Below, piece after piece: positions 24,752-37,788 of a DNA stretch of 64,000 nucleotides. The notes beneath the pieces are model-generated. The model was not told the origin of the DNA and did no database searches. It saw nothing but the letters and a program-made list of their open reading frames with translations. The stretch is from Hypericum androsaemum. Its lineage: Eukaryota > Streptophyta > Magnoliopsida > Malpighiales > Hypericaceae. The stretch's first letter is position 1, and every line of letters starts with the position of its first letter. The stretch spans positions 14,754,475-14,818,474 of the forward strand of contig OZ023197.1 in the NCBI GenBank assembly GCA_963995505.1, given 5' to 3'. Made by a program: the position numbers and the translations under genes.

Positions 24752-25930
24752 TTACGATACCTTCCAACTGCCAAACAGCAACCCGAACGCCAGAAGCAGA
24801 GACCCCGCTACGACGTCGTAGGTGTGGAAGCCGGCGAGGGTCCAGCCGTTGCTTGTACTGAAGTGGATCCCCTCATACTTGGCGGTCAAGTTAGGGTGCA
24901 AAATCCCCCAATTCCTCTTCCCGAACCCTACCCCGTTTGCGCTGGTGTTCTCGTCCACGAGCTCGTAGATGTACGCCGCCGCGACTCCGTCCCTCCTCAA
25001 CGGCGTCCCCGCGCCGGACCGGAGGTGCTCGATCAGTCCCCGGAGGTACATCTCGGCGAAGGCCGGGTTGGCGTCGACCTCCCCGGCGGCGGAGGAGCAG
25101 CTCGGCCACCCGGTCTCGGCGACCACGACGGGGGTGGTCTCGTGGCCCATAACCGCCAGCGAGGTGACCACCGCGTCAAACATCATGTCGAAGAGGTTCC
25201 AGTACCTCACCCCCGTGACGACGTCGTCGCGGAAGTTGAACTGGTGGCCCTGGAATAGAGCGAACCCGAGGGGGATCTCGGCGTTTGACCGGTACATGTT
25301 GTAGGGGAAAAGGTTGACAAGAAACGACGAGTTCGTCTCGTGGAGGAACTGAAGGAGCGGAGCCACCACGAGCTGCCCGATCGGCTCCTGGAACGTCGCC
25401 GACGACGGGGGGAACGGCGTCGAGACCGCCGTCGCGAAGGAGAACGCCGTGGAGACCTTGATCTGGCGGATCCCGAGCGCAAGGAGGGATAGGTGGAGGT
25501 TCCGGATCGCCGGAAGCAGGAAGGGAGCCAAAGCCGGCGAGGCCCCGGCGTCGTCGCCGACGGAGATGAGTGCGATCTTGGCGCGGGGGTAGAACGGGAG
25601 GACGTGGGCGTAGAGCCAGCGGAGGGCGAGGGAGCGGTTGGAGGCGAAGGGGAGGACGAAGGAGTTCGGGACCGAGAGGAAGAGCGTCGTGTTGGTGAAG
25701 AGGAACGAACGGATTAGAGTAGGCGTCGGGGAGTGAAGGCGGACCGATTCGAGGCGGAGGTTGGCGGTTACGACGGCGGCGATGGAGGCCGGGGGAGGGG
25801 GCCGGGCCGGGGGGTCAGGGAGGGCGTAGCTTGCGCCGATGATCGTGAGGGAGGTGGCGAAGGAGGGGGACGGGATGCGGATGAGGAGTAGGAGGAGGAA
25901 CAGGAGAAGGTAGGGAACGGTAACCGCCAT
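24752..25930 (-). CDS. GH17 glucan endo-1,3-beta-glucosidase-like protein
   Basis: This intronless gene encodes 392 residues. GH17 enzymes cut beta-1,3-glucan (callose) in the cell wall. Residues 1-25 form a signal peptide (LLLFLLLLLI core). The fold runs through L-F-P-Y-N-M-Y (about 207-213) and the nucleophile motif VVVAETGWPS (Glu272), then YIYELVDEN and the N-W-G-I-L-H-P tail typical of the family. The C-terminus (about 373-390) is hydrophobic and could be a GPI-anchor signal; there is no X8 domain. The general-acid Glu normally sits in V-G-N-E, but here residues 124-127 read V-G-D-D, so hydrolysis may be impaired. The coding sequence is much more GC-rich than its flanks. The start codon lies just before the signal peptide. 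It is divergent from the gene at 26397. Confidence 0.9.
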   Translation of the reverse strand: MAVTVPYLLLFLLLLLIRIPSPSFATSLTIIGASYALPDPPARPPPPASIAAVVTANLRLESVRLHSPTPTLIRSFLFTNTTLFLSVPNSFVLPFASNRSLALRWLYAHVLPFYPRAKIALISVGDDAGASPALAPFLLPAIRNLHLSLLALGIRQIKVSTAFSFATAVSTPFPPSSATFQEPIGQLVVAPLLQFLHETNSSFLVNLFPYNMYRSNAEIPLGFALFQGHQFNFRDDVVTGVRYWNLFDMMFDAVVTSLAVMGHETTPVVVAETGWPSCSSAAGEVDANPAFAEMYLRGLIEHLRSGAGTPLRRDGVAAAYIYELVDENTSANGVGFGKRNWGILHPNLTAKYEGIHFSTSNGWTLAGFHTYDVVAGSLLLAFGLLFGSWKVS

Positions 25931-26396
25931 CGTCTCTCTAGCGAGGATTCTTTTTCTGGTTTTGTTTTGAGTGAGTTAGTTAAGGGGGAGGAGGGGGTGG
26001 GTTTTGTGCTAGGAGGTGGGGTTTTGGCGGGAGTTTTAATCAGACGGCTGAGGATTTGCCACGCTGGATGATCGGGACGCGTGGCATAGCTGTGGGGTCC
26101 AAGAACAAGAAGATCTATCTATTCCTCCCGGGTTAGCCTGTAATGTTCTATTGGGCCTGATATCGAAACTAAAATAACCAAATTGAAATAATAATAAAAA
26201 AACCAAAAATCTAAAGCAAAATGTGAAGGAGCAGAAGAGAGAAGCAAGTCTCCGATGCAATCCCGTACCCTTTCTGGGGGTAAATCGGTCCTAATTTTTT
26301 GGTTTTTTTGCCTCCTCCAAGTTGGAGTCTTCGTGTAGTGGAGTGTCGTATGGTTGACTTTTGAATCGAAAAAGGATCTTGCTTTCGTTTCTGGGA
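25931..26396. promoter_or_regulatory. Divergent intergenic promoter region
   Basis: 466 bp separate the start codons of the GH17 gene (minus) and the Myb/SANT-like gene (plus), so both promoters must lie here or overlap. I see no clear TATA box for either gene. Confidence 0.5.
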
Positions 26397-28323
26397 ATGG
26401 CGGGTAGGGACCGGGCCGAGAACAGGTAACTGCTTGATCCCAATTCCCGTCTCTCTAATTTGTTTGGGAACTATTTTTCCTTCGTGATCCGAATTCCCGT
26501 CACTCTGGTTGGTTGATCTTAGTTAGCAGATAGGTTTAGTGATCATTTGTTGGGTGATTGGTGGACAATGTAGGTTGTTGGGACAATTTTGTTTGGAAAT
26601 GGGAATGCAACCCCGTGCGGATGTGGAGGTGTTGTCTGCTTTGGGCGACTCAGGGGTCGATAGAGGGACATTCGAACTCGAGTGCTTGTGAACCGGGAGT
26701 TTGTATCGGGCTGTCTCTTGATTCTGTTCTTGTTGTTTCTGTTGCAGCTGATTGGAAGTATGTCTGGTTCGTTGACACCGAAAGGGAAGGCGATTTGGAC
26801 GCCTCCGCTCCATCGAGTGTTTGTGGACGCATGTTTGGAGCAGACCCGGAGTGGCAACCGGCCTGGTACGCATTTTACTAGGGAGGGATGGAGGAATGTG
26901 ATTGCTGCATTTAACAAAAGGACTGGCTTGAGTTTCGACAAGAAGAAGTTGAAGAATCACTGGGAATTCACTCTGAAGCAGTGGAAAATCTGGTGCAAGC
27001 TTATTGGCACCAGCAGGATGAGATGGGATCCTGAGGCTAATACTTTTGGTGCGAGGGATGAAGATTGGGCCGAGTATATTCAGGTTAAACAGATTGTGAA
27101 TTAATCTCTTTCCAGAATCCATTCTTCTGGGCTCATGAGTTTGGTGTTTGTATCACAGGACCACCCCGATGCTGCACAGTTTCATTTCAAGGAGCTTCCG
27201 CACGCTGAGAAACTAGAGATCATATTTGACTTTACGTCGAAAGCTGGAGATCTTGCAAACCCTTCACCTCGTAAGAGGAGGAGCCAGAGTTCGGCCAGCT
27301 CCCTTTCACACACAGAAGACCTCCTTGCTACAGAGCTAGATTTGAAGGATGAAAGCACTGATGATACAGTGCTTGATGATCAACCTATAAGTGGCATAAA
27401 ACTCTTGAGTGAGCAGAGTATTTGCAGTCCACCAGTGGTGAAGCCGAAAGCTAATTGGACACTTGACTTGCACAAAGTGTTTGTTGATTTGTGCTTAGAC
27501 CAAGTGCTAAAGGGAAACCGACCTCGAACTCATTTCACCAAGGAAGCGTGGAGGAATATACTTGAGTCATTTCATGAGAGGACTGGGATTGAGTATGACA
27601 GAACACAATTTAAGCACCACTGGGATCATGCAAAAGCACAATGGAGGATCTGGCGCAAGCTTGTTGGCACTAGTAGCATGAAATGGGATCCTTCTAGCAA
27701 TAAATTGGGGGCTAATGAAGAAGAATGGGAAAACTACATCCAGGTATCATGAAGGGCCTGTAGAAAAAGTTAATGCTCTTTAGCCAAATGAGTAAGTTGA
27801 CCTTAATTATTAAAGCATAGTGGTTTTGTTGCAGGAAAACCCAGAAGCTGCTCAGTTTCGGTTCAAGGAACTAGACTTTGTTGACAAGTTGGACATCATT
27901 TTTGATGATGGAACTATAAACGTGGGAGAGATCGAGTCTCCATCAAGGCGCAGGAAGCTTGGTGATGGTTGTTACTCGTCCCAGCTTAGAGAAGAACCGA
28001 AGGTTGGAAAACCTGACAGAACAGTTGAATGCCATTGCGATGCTGTTGAATCAAGGAACGGGGCAACAGTAGAGGAAAATGCCGTAGCAGTTCAGGCTGC
28101 ACCTATCAAGCTGAAATATACGATTGGAGAATGCATAGAATGTCTTGATGGAATGGCAGAAGTTGAGCAGGGAAGCGACCTCTACTTGTTTGCGTTGGAT
28201 ATTTTCTTGAAGCAGGAATACAGAGAGATCTTCCTTCAGCTGAAGAAGCCTAGTGTTAGGATAGCATGGTTGCAGCGGTTGCAATCCGCTGAATCGAGGA
28301 TGCGATCCGCCTATCTTACTTAG
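26397..28323 (+). CDS. Two-domain Myb/SANT-like (LIMYB-type) nuclear protein
   Basis: Proposed exons are 26397-26425, 26760-27083, 27159-27743 and 27835-28323. The first exon is a short MAGRDRAEN start, joined at an AG after GATTGGA so the frame stays open; translation could instead begin at 26761. Two tandem Myb_DNA-bind_3 (Myb/SANT-like) domains follow, each with a W-T-x-x-L-H-(R/K)-V-F-V-D start, a G-N-R-P-(G/R)-T-H-F-T loop, an L-K-N-H-W or F-K-H-H-W helix and an M-(R/K)-W-D-P end. Each is followed by Y-I-Q and a P-(D/E)-A-A-Q-F-x-F-K-E-L segment. A basic stretch (P-R-K-R-R) could be a nuclear signal. The C-terminal 70 residues are helical and unlike the repeats. This architecture resembles L10-interacting MYB-like plant proteins; its targets are unknown. 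Confidence 0.85.
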
Positions 28324-29137
28324 CCGAGGAATCTCAGTACTCACGGTGCTGTCAATATTATTGTTCTCAGCAAGATTTTCTTGTATCATGATGTAAATAA
28401 TTCCAACCAGATGTAATACTTGCTATCATATCTGCATATTTCAACTTTTAATTTGTCCAAAATGGAAATTTTTAGTGCAGGTTGTTTGGAACTGCGGAGA
28501 TACTTTTGGCTACATGAGCTATTGCCCATCAAGGAAACATCTTTGTGCCGATAAAGCAGTCACCTTTTCAACATTTGCAGCAACAAAGGTACAATTTTCA
28601 TTTTTTGAAGCTGGAAAACGTGAAGGCAAAACAGACAAGTGGCAACATTCGATAAGAATCGAGCATTGTTAGGTGGTCGCAAGATTCAAATTCGAGATTT
28701 TGATATAATTCAATTTCTTGCGAGTGGAACCGATTGTCGTTTCAAAGTAGTAGATTAAAAAAGAAAACTTCCATCCTTGTAGACTAGACTAGCAGAGCCG
28801 AAACATAAATTCCCCATCACCAGAAATAAATTGTGTGGGGGACCGCCCTTCAATTTCATGATGGAACAACCTGTATCTTTCGAGAAGAAATGTCAGAATG
28901 AGAATGGTCCACGCTGATCATCCTCGAGACACATAACTTGATGGCATTGCAAGAGCCAGCGATGTCAGTTTTTCCAACCTCAAACACCGACTCCCTCGAC
29001 CAAACACGTGAACTCCATTATGACCCTTTAACTTTCCATTCCAGAGTTATTCAAACTTAACCGAGCTCGAATCTGCACACTCTCTCTCAAGAGTAATATA
29101 AAACAAGAGACAAACCAAAAGATTTTAGCAATTAAAA
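28324..29137. promoter_or_regulatory. Upstream region of PMI1, with G-box
   Basis: No gene is seen. A CACGTG core lies at 29005-29010, and TATAAA at 29097-29102 is about 40 bp before the PMI1 start, implying a short leader if it is the true TATA box. 28548-28595 shares a short repeat (GATAAAGC ... ACATTTGCAGC) with 32112-32155. Confidence 0.5.
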
Positions 29138-31624
29138 ATGGCGGCATCATCAGGATACCAAAACAAGAGGAACTCCAACGCTCAGCTCCTGGAAGAACTC
29201 GAAGACCTGAGCCAGTCTCTCTACGAAAACCACTCCGACACCAAACGGAGAACTGCTTCCCTCGTTCTTCCTCGAGCTTCTCTTCCTGCCATTACGCCTG
29301 ACGACGAGCCTGCCCCGAGGATACCGATCAGAGGCGATGCGAAACCCGCCTCCCGGTCAAGGCGAATGTCCCTGTCGCCCTGGCGGTCAAGCCCCAAGGT
29401 CGATCACGAGACGAGCAGCAGCAGCAGCAAGCAGAAGGAGAAGGAGACGCGGATGTTCTCGTCCCCGGATGATAAGAAAGGGATATGGAAATGGAAGCCA
29501 ATCCGGGCCCTTTCGCATATCGGAATGCAGAAGCTGAGCTGTTTGCTCTCCGTGGAGGTGGTGGCAGCTCAGGGGCTTCCCTCTACCATGAACGGCCTCA
29601 GGCTTTCTGTTTGCGTGCGGAAGAAGGAAACCAAAGACGGAGCTGTGCGCACTATGCCATCCAGGGTCTCGCAGGGAACTGCAGAGTTCGAGGAGACGTT
29701 GTTCGTGAAGTGTCATGTGTATTGCACGCCCTCCCAGCCTCGCAAGTTCGAGCCTCGCTCTTTCTTGGTTTACTTGTTAGCTGTAGACGCCAAGGAGCTC
29801 GACTTCGGGCAGAGTTCGGTGGACTTGAGCCGGTTGATACATGAGTCCATGGCGAAGAGTGCAGAGGGCGCTCGTGTTCGCCAGTGGGACACGAGCTTCC
29901 CTCTGTCAGGGAAGGCAAAAGGCGGGGAGCTGGTGGTTAAGCTCGGGTTCCAGATCATGGAAGATGGAGGAGTTGACATCTACAGCCAGGCTCAAGTGTT
30001 CAAGTCTGGCAAGAAAGGTAGATTCTCGTCCTCGTTCGCGCGTAGACAATCCAAGACATCGTTTAGTATTCCTAGTTCAAGGATGACCAGCCGAGCCGAG
30101 GCTTGGACTCCTTCCATGGCCAGACCATCCGGGGACTTTCAAGAGATTGATCACTTGTACCAGACAGAAGAGCCTGAAACAAAGGGGGAAGATCTTGACA
30201 TTCCCGACTTCGAAGTTGTAGACAAAGGGCTTGAGGTTCAAGACAAGGATGAGGAATCTGAAGAGAGCGCCGAGGACAAGTCCGCGTCTAGCGAGGTTGT
30301 GAAGGAGGTTGTGCAGGATCCTGTGCACCTCACGAGGATGACTGAGCTCGACTCGATTGCTCAGCAGATAAAAGCTCTTGAAAGCATGATGAGAGAAGAC
30401 AAGATTGACAAGGCAACTGAGGCCGAAGCCGACTCGCAAAGACTCGAGGCTGATGAAGAAACGGCAACCAAGGAGTTTCTTCAGATGCTCGAGGACGAAG
30501 ATGCAGATAGTATATTCAAGTTGAACCAACCAGAGGTTCGTGATGACTCTACCACGGAGGCTGAATCGAACGGGTACGTATCTGATCTTGGAAAGGGCTT
30601 GGGATGTGTGGTTCAAACGAGAAATGGCGGATACTTGGCGGCCTTGAATCCGTTGAACCCTCCTGTTGCGAGGAAAGACACTCCGAGACTTGCAATGCAG
30701 CTTTCGAGGCCCTTTGTCGTGCCATTGCGAGAGTCCATTAGCGGGTTTGAGGTGTTTCAGAAGATGGCAGCGGATGGCTTTGAAGGGATGAGCTCTCAGA
30801 TTGAATCGCTGATGCCCATTGATGATCTGATGGGGAAAACTGCAGAGCAGGTTGCTTTCGAGGGCATAGCCTCCGCGATCATCCAAGGGAGGAACAAGGA
30901 AGGAGCGAGCTCGAGTGCAGCTCGAACCATTGCAGCGGTGAAGGCAATGTCTACAGCAATGAGCAAGGGAAGGAAGGACCGGATTTCGACAGGAATTTGG
31001 AATGTGAGCGACAGCCCACTGCCAGCAGATGAGATACTGGCCTTCTCCTTGCAGAAGTTGGAGGCAATGGCAGTTGAAGCCTTGAAGATCCAAGCAGAGT
31101 TGGCAGAGGAGGATGCGCCCTTCGATGTATCGCCACTAAGCGGAAAGATGAGCGCGGAAAAGGAACAAAACCATCCTCTGGCTTCAGCTCTTCCGCTCGA
31201 GGATTGGATCAAGAAGTCGAGCAACGGGGAACCACCGAAGATGGAGATAATGGTGGTGATCCAGCTTCGTGATCCCGTCAGGAACTACGAGGCCGTCGGT
31301 GGCCCCCTCCTTGCGCTCGTCAATGCCACCCCCGTCGACAGCGAGGACGGCGAGGAAAAGGGATTCAGGGTGACAAGTCTACATGTTGGTGGGTTGAAGG
31401 TAAGGTCCGGAGAGAAGCGGAACGTCTGGGACACGGAGAAGCAGAGGCTAACCGCGATGCAGTGGCTGATCGGTTACGGATTGGGGAAAGGAGGGAAGAA
31501 GAAGAAGAAGAAGAAGAAGGTGTACGTCAAGGGGCAAGATACAATGTGGAGCATCTCGTCGCGGATAATGGCGGATATGTGGCTGAAGCCGATCAGGAAT
31601 CCAGATGTTAAATTCGACAAGTAA
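29138..31624 (+). CDS. PMI1: PLASTID MOVEMENT IMPAIRED 1 (NT-C2 domain protein)
   Basis: This single-exon gene encodes 828 residues, close to the family length. PMI1 is a plant cytoplasmic and plasma-membrane-associated protein needed for chloroplast movement in blue light, and also for nuclear positioning. The N-terminus has the family signature Q-L-L-E-E-L-E-D-L-S-Q-S-L-Y and a Ser-rich linker. An NT-C2 (EEIG1/EHBP1-type) domain spans about 120-280 (LSCLLSVEVVAAQGLPSTMN ... G-G-E-L-V-V-K-L-G-F-Q-I-M). An acidic region about 340-480 and a conserved C-terminal half (FVVPLRESISGFEVFQKMAA; M-P-I-D-D-L-M-G-K-T-A-E-Q-V) follow. A lysine run near the C-terminus precedes V-Y-V-K-G-Q-D-T-M-W. It could be the PMI1-related paralogue, but it starts and ends like PMI1. 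Confidence 0.93.
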   Translation: MAASSGYQNKRNSNAQLLEELEDLSQSLYENHSDTKRRTASLVLPRASLPAITPDDEPAPRIPIRGDAKPASRSRRMSLSPWRSSPKVDHETSSSSSKQKEKETRMFSSPDDKKGIWKWKPIRALSHIGMQKLSCLLSVEVVAAQGLPSTMNGLRLSVCVRKKETKDGAVRTMPSRVSQGTAEFEETLFVKCHVYCTPSQPRKFEPRSFLVYLLAVDAKELDFGQSSVDLSRLIHESMAKSAEGARVRQWDTSFPLSGKAKGGELVVKLGFQIMEDGGVDIYSQAQVFKSGKKGRFSSSFARRQSKTSFSIPSSRMTSRAEAWTPSMARPSGDFQEIDHLYQTEEPETKGEDLDIPDFEVVDKGLEVQDKDEESEESAEDKSASSEVVKEVVQDPVHLTRMTELDSIAQQIKALESMMREDKIDKATEAEADSQRLEADEETATKEFLQMLEDEDADSIFKLNQPEVRDDSTTEAESNGYVSDLGKGLGCVVQTRNGGYLAALNPLNPPVARKDTPRLAMQLSRPFVVPLRESISGFEVFQKMAADGFEGMSSQIESLMPIDDLMGKTAEQVAFEGIASAIIQGRNKEGASSSAARTIAAVKAMSTAMSKGRKDRISTGIWNVSDSPLPADEILAFSLQKLEAMAVEALKIQAELAEEDAPFDVSPLSGKMSAEKEQNHPLASALPLEDWIKKSSNGEPPKMEIMVVIQLRDPVRNYEAVGGPLLALVNATPVDSEDGEEKGFRVTSLHVGGLKVRSGEKRNVWDTEKQRLTAMQWLIGYGLGKGGKKKKKKKKVYVKGQDTMWSISSRIMADMWLKPIRNPDVKFDK

Positions 31625-32417
31625 CAAGCGTTACGAGTAGTGTTTTCTTCGTATAGATGAACTTCATCTTTGTAATGCGGCTTTAACTTTGTTTATTCCA
31701 AGTTTCAGGAAATAAGAAGAGGGTGAGTTGGGAATCATCATTTTATATTTATAAACCAATTCTGGCTCTTGAACTCTACTCACTTCCCTACAAAATCATT
31801 CAACACCATAAAGAAACAGCAACCAGAAAATGAAAAGCTAGTTAGTATCCATGATCATCATTTCAATTCTCAACCTGGAAACATCAAGCTGATGCAAATC
31901 TGCACAATTTCTCCTTTGGTTGATTCTTTCGATTGAAACCACCTGATATCGGGACACTGATGAAGCAACCAATCCCAACTTGCACAAGAAGATTAAAATG
32001 AAAGTCGTCCCAACCGATCAAACTAGAATCCCACTCCACACCAACTCGTGTAGATCAACGCAAGTACAAATTGTGAAAGATGCAATCTTTTATATGTGAA
32101 GTAGAGATAGTGCGATAAAGCGACCACCTTTTTTAACATTTGCAGCGGCAAAAGAAAAACTTTATCTAGAGAAGATGGGAAAAAAAAGATGGGCAGATGA
32201 TAGAGAATTGAGATGGGCCCATCATTAAAAAATTACTGGCACTATAAAATTACTCCTGTATTAAATTAAAATAGCACATTACCAGCCATAAATAATTAAA
32301 TGCAGTCCAAAACAGAAAAAAGTCAAAAACCCAGTACAAGTCTTCACCACTTCTTCTTCCAAGTCTCTTAAACCCTTAAAAAAAGACCAACCAACCAAAC
32401 AAGGCATCGGAAACGAA
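31625..32417. other. PMI1-ASL intergenic region
   Basis: It contains the PMI1 3' untranslated region and the adenylosuccinate lyase promoter. 32112-32155 repeats a short word set found at 28548-28595. No gene or clear TATA box is seen. Confidence 0.5.
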
Positions 32418-35241
<2,824 letters not shown>

Positions 35242-35863
35242 ACTCTGTTTTCCCCCAGGTTGTGGTACCCGAATGCGGGTAAATTTTGTTGTAGCTATCA
35301 GTAGTCCTAGCTCTGCATATTTCTTTACCAATTTCCTCCGAGTTCAGGCGGATTTTTGGAACTTTAGATGACAGGAAGTTTTAGGTTCCTGTTTCATGTT
35401 GAGTCGACTCTCTTACGTGATTGTAAAATTACAACAAATTGCAGCTCCCATGCAAGTAACCTCTCCTTTTTTCCCTGGTGAAAGTAGTGGGACAAAAGAC
35501 CCTCTGAGTTCCGAACTTTCGGTTTAGTGTAACGTTTGCACAGACATTGATTTCGCGTTTCGGAATGTAATCAAGTGCCCCCGGTGCAGGAGGAAGTCAG
35601 GGTCATAGACCATATCTTTGTAACGAGCAGAGCCACAAAATAATTGAGAGATGGCAATTAACTCACCCAAATGCCCACTTGACACACACTATCTACTCAC
35701 CACCTTCCACGTGGCAGCCTGTCGTTAACTGCTTATCAACAATCTTACACTGTCCCAACTCCCTATGCTCTCTAACTGACAAATAACGACCAGCAAAAAG
35801 CCTGCACTTTGCACATTCTCAGGGAAAAGAAAAAATAAAAACTAGTTCGCTTCCCAGCTTAAC
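35242..35863 (+). promoter_or_regulatory. SBPase promoter region with palindromic G-box
   Basis: A perfect CCACGTGG palindrome (35707-35714) lies about 150 bp before the SBPase start codon. G-boxes bind bZIP/bHLH light regulators, which fits a Calvin-cycle gene. Its function here is inferred from sequence only. Confidence 0.6.
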
Positions 35864-37788
35864 ATGGAGACCAAAATAGCGGCTTGTTATGCTCGTGGGG
35901 GAGCCTTGTTGGGTGGTGTCTCTCCTCAGCACTCGAAAGCTCCTACCATGTCTGCCTCCTTCATCACCTCCAGGGTAATGCTTCTATCATCTCGATGCAG
36001 CTGTGTTAGAACTCGGTACGGAGAGTTTTCCCGCTCTTTCGTTGTCCGATGGTCGAACTTAGATTATTCGACCAAAAATGTAGCTTCCACTTGTACTTGC
36101 ATTCATGTGCACCTTTGGACTGTAAGTTGAGGGTGGTGAAATTGAATTGCAGTCTCTCAAATCAAGCTTTCTAGGAGGAGAGTCGTGGAGGTTGGTACCG
36201 AGGGCGTCATCGAAGCTCACAAGGTCAAGGGCCTCGGCTGCTGGTGTAATCAAATGCGAGCTCGGTGATAGCTTGGTGAGTAACAATGTGTTATCAGGAA
36301 TGCTACCCCTGTTTGGTTCTGTTGAATTTTATGAATAGAAGTGTTGGTGCATCTGCAGGAGGAATTCCTCGCCAAGGCGACCCCGGACAAGGGACTCATT
36401 AGGCTGATGATGTGCATGGGAGAGGCGATTAGGACCATTGCTTTCAAGGTCAGGACAGCTTCTTGCGGAGGGACACAATGTGTCAACTCCTTCGGAGATG
36501 AGCAGCTCGCTGTTGATATGCTTGCCGACAAGCTTCTTTTCGAGGTTAGTTTCGATATGCATATCGCTGTTCATCAAAAAACCAATCTTTCATTTAGTTT
36601 CTTGCATGAAGTGTTTCAACAACCACCTGACATGTCTTACGTTATTGATCTCTAGGCATTGGAGCACTCTCACTTCTGCAAATACGCCTGCTCCGAAGAA
36701 GTTCCCGAGCTGCAAGATATGGGAGGTCCAGTTGAAGGTAGGTACTTCTCGTGCTCAGACTTGATACATCCGTAGTTGTGTTCTGGTATCCGCTGCATTG
36801 AGCCCTGGATCAAAAGCTACTTACACAATCGTTGCACGTCAATGAGCAGGTGGATTCAGCGTTGCCTTCGATCCCCTCGACGGGTCCAGCATTGTTGACA
36901 CAAACTTCTCAGTGGGAACCATCTTCGGAGTGTGGCCAGGAGATAAATTAACTGGTGTTACAGGTGGAGACCAAGTAGCTGCGGCTATGGGAGTCTACGG
37001 CCCTCGAACTACATATGTTCTTGCTCTTAAGGACTACCCCGGAACCCACGAGTTCCTTCTTCTCGATGAAGGTGCTCCTTTTAACACTAGACCTCAATAA
37101 CACCCTCTTACTTCTCCTTCTCCTCATCTGAGGACCTTATGTGGTGGGATGATTTTCAGGAAAGTGGCAACTTGTGAAGGAGACAACCGAAATCGGAGAA
37201 GGGAAGATGTTCTCCCCTGGTAACTTGAGAGCTACATTCGACAACTCGGACTATGACAAGGTTCCTTCTACATCCAAGCTACATTCCCTCTGTTGTAGAA
37301 ACCTGGTACTTATGTCCTAAACCATTTCCACATTTCCTGTTGTGACTCAAACAGCTGATCAACTTCTACATAAAAGAGAAGTACACCTTGAGATACACTG
37401 GAGGAATGGTTCCCGACGTCAACCAGGTACCCGAAACAAATAATAGACAAGCGATATCGATATCGCAGAGACGAATCCTAACAAACTAAAATTCCAAGTG
37501 CAGATCATTGTAAAAGAGAAGGGCATCTTCACGAACGTGATCTCGCCAACCACGAAAGCGAAGCTGAGACTGCTGTTTGAGGTGGCTCCTCTGGGACTTC
37601 TGGTTGAGAAAGCTGGAGGGTACAGCAGCGACGGACACATCTCCGTGCTCGACAAGGTGATCAACGTGCTCGACGAAAGAACACAAGTCGCGTACGGATC
37701 GAAGAACGAGATCATCAGGTTCGAGGAGACCCTCTACGGGAAATCAAGGCTCAAGGCTGGTGGTGTTCCCGTTAATGCTGCAGCTTAA
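35864..37788 (+). CDS. SBPASE: Sedoheptulose-1,7-bisphosphatase, chloroplast
   Basis: It dephosphorylates sedoheptulose-1,7-bisphosphate in the regenerative phase of the Calvin-Benson cycle, in the stroma. Exons: 35864-35974, 36153-36275, 36359-36544, 36656-36737, 36850-37071, 37160-37260, 37355-37426 and 37504-37788; the frame closes across all junctions, giving 393 residues, the usual length. An N-terminal transit peptide (about 75 residues) precedes the mature start E-L-G-D-S-L-E-E-F-L. Motifs: [20 protein letters not shown] (the redox Cys pair reduced by thioredoxin), the metal-site [45 protein letters not shown] and [16 protein letters not shown]. The first-exon donor is read as AG-G/GTAATG. 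This is SBPase rather than FBPase because of the C-G-G-T-x-C-V-N-S motif. Confidence 0.97.

Noticed and set aside
24719..25258. 179-codon plus-strand frame in GC-rich DNA
   Set aside because: It is the antisense shadow of the GH17 gene.
30077..31093. 338-codon minus-strand frame
   Set aside because: It is the antisense shadow of the PMI1 coding sequence.
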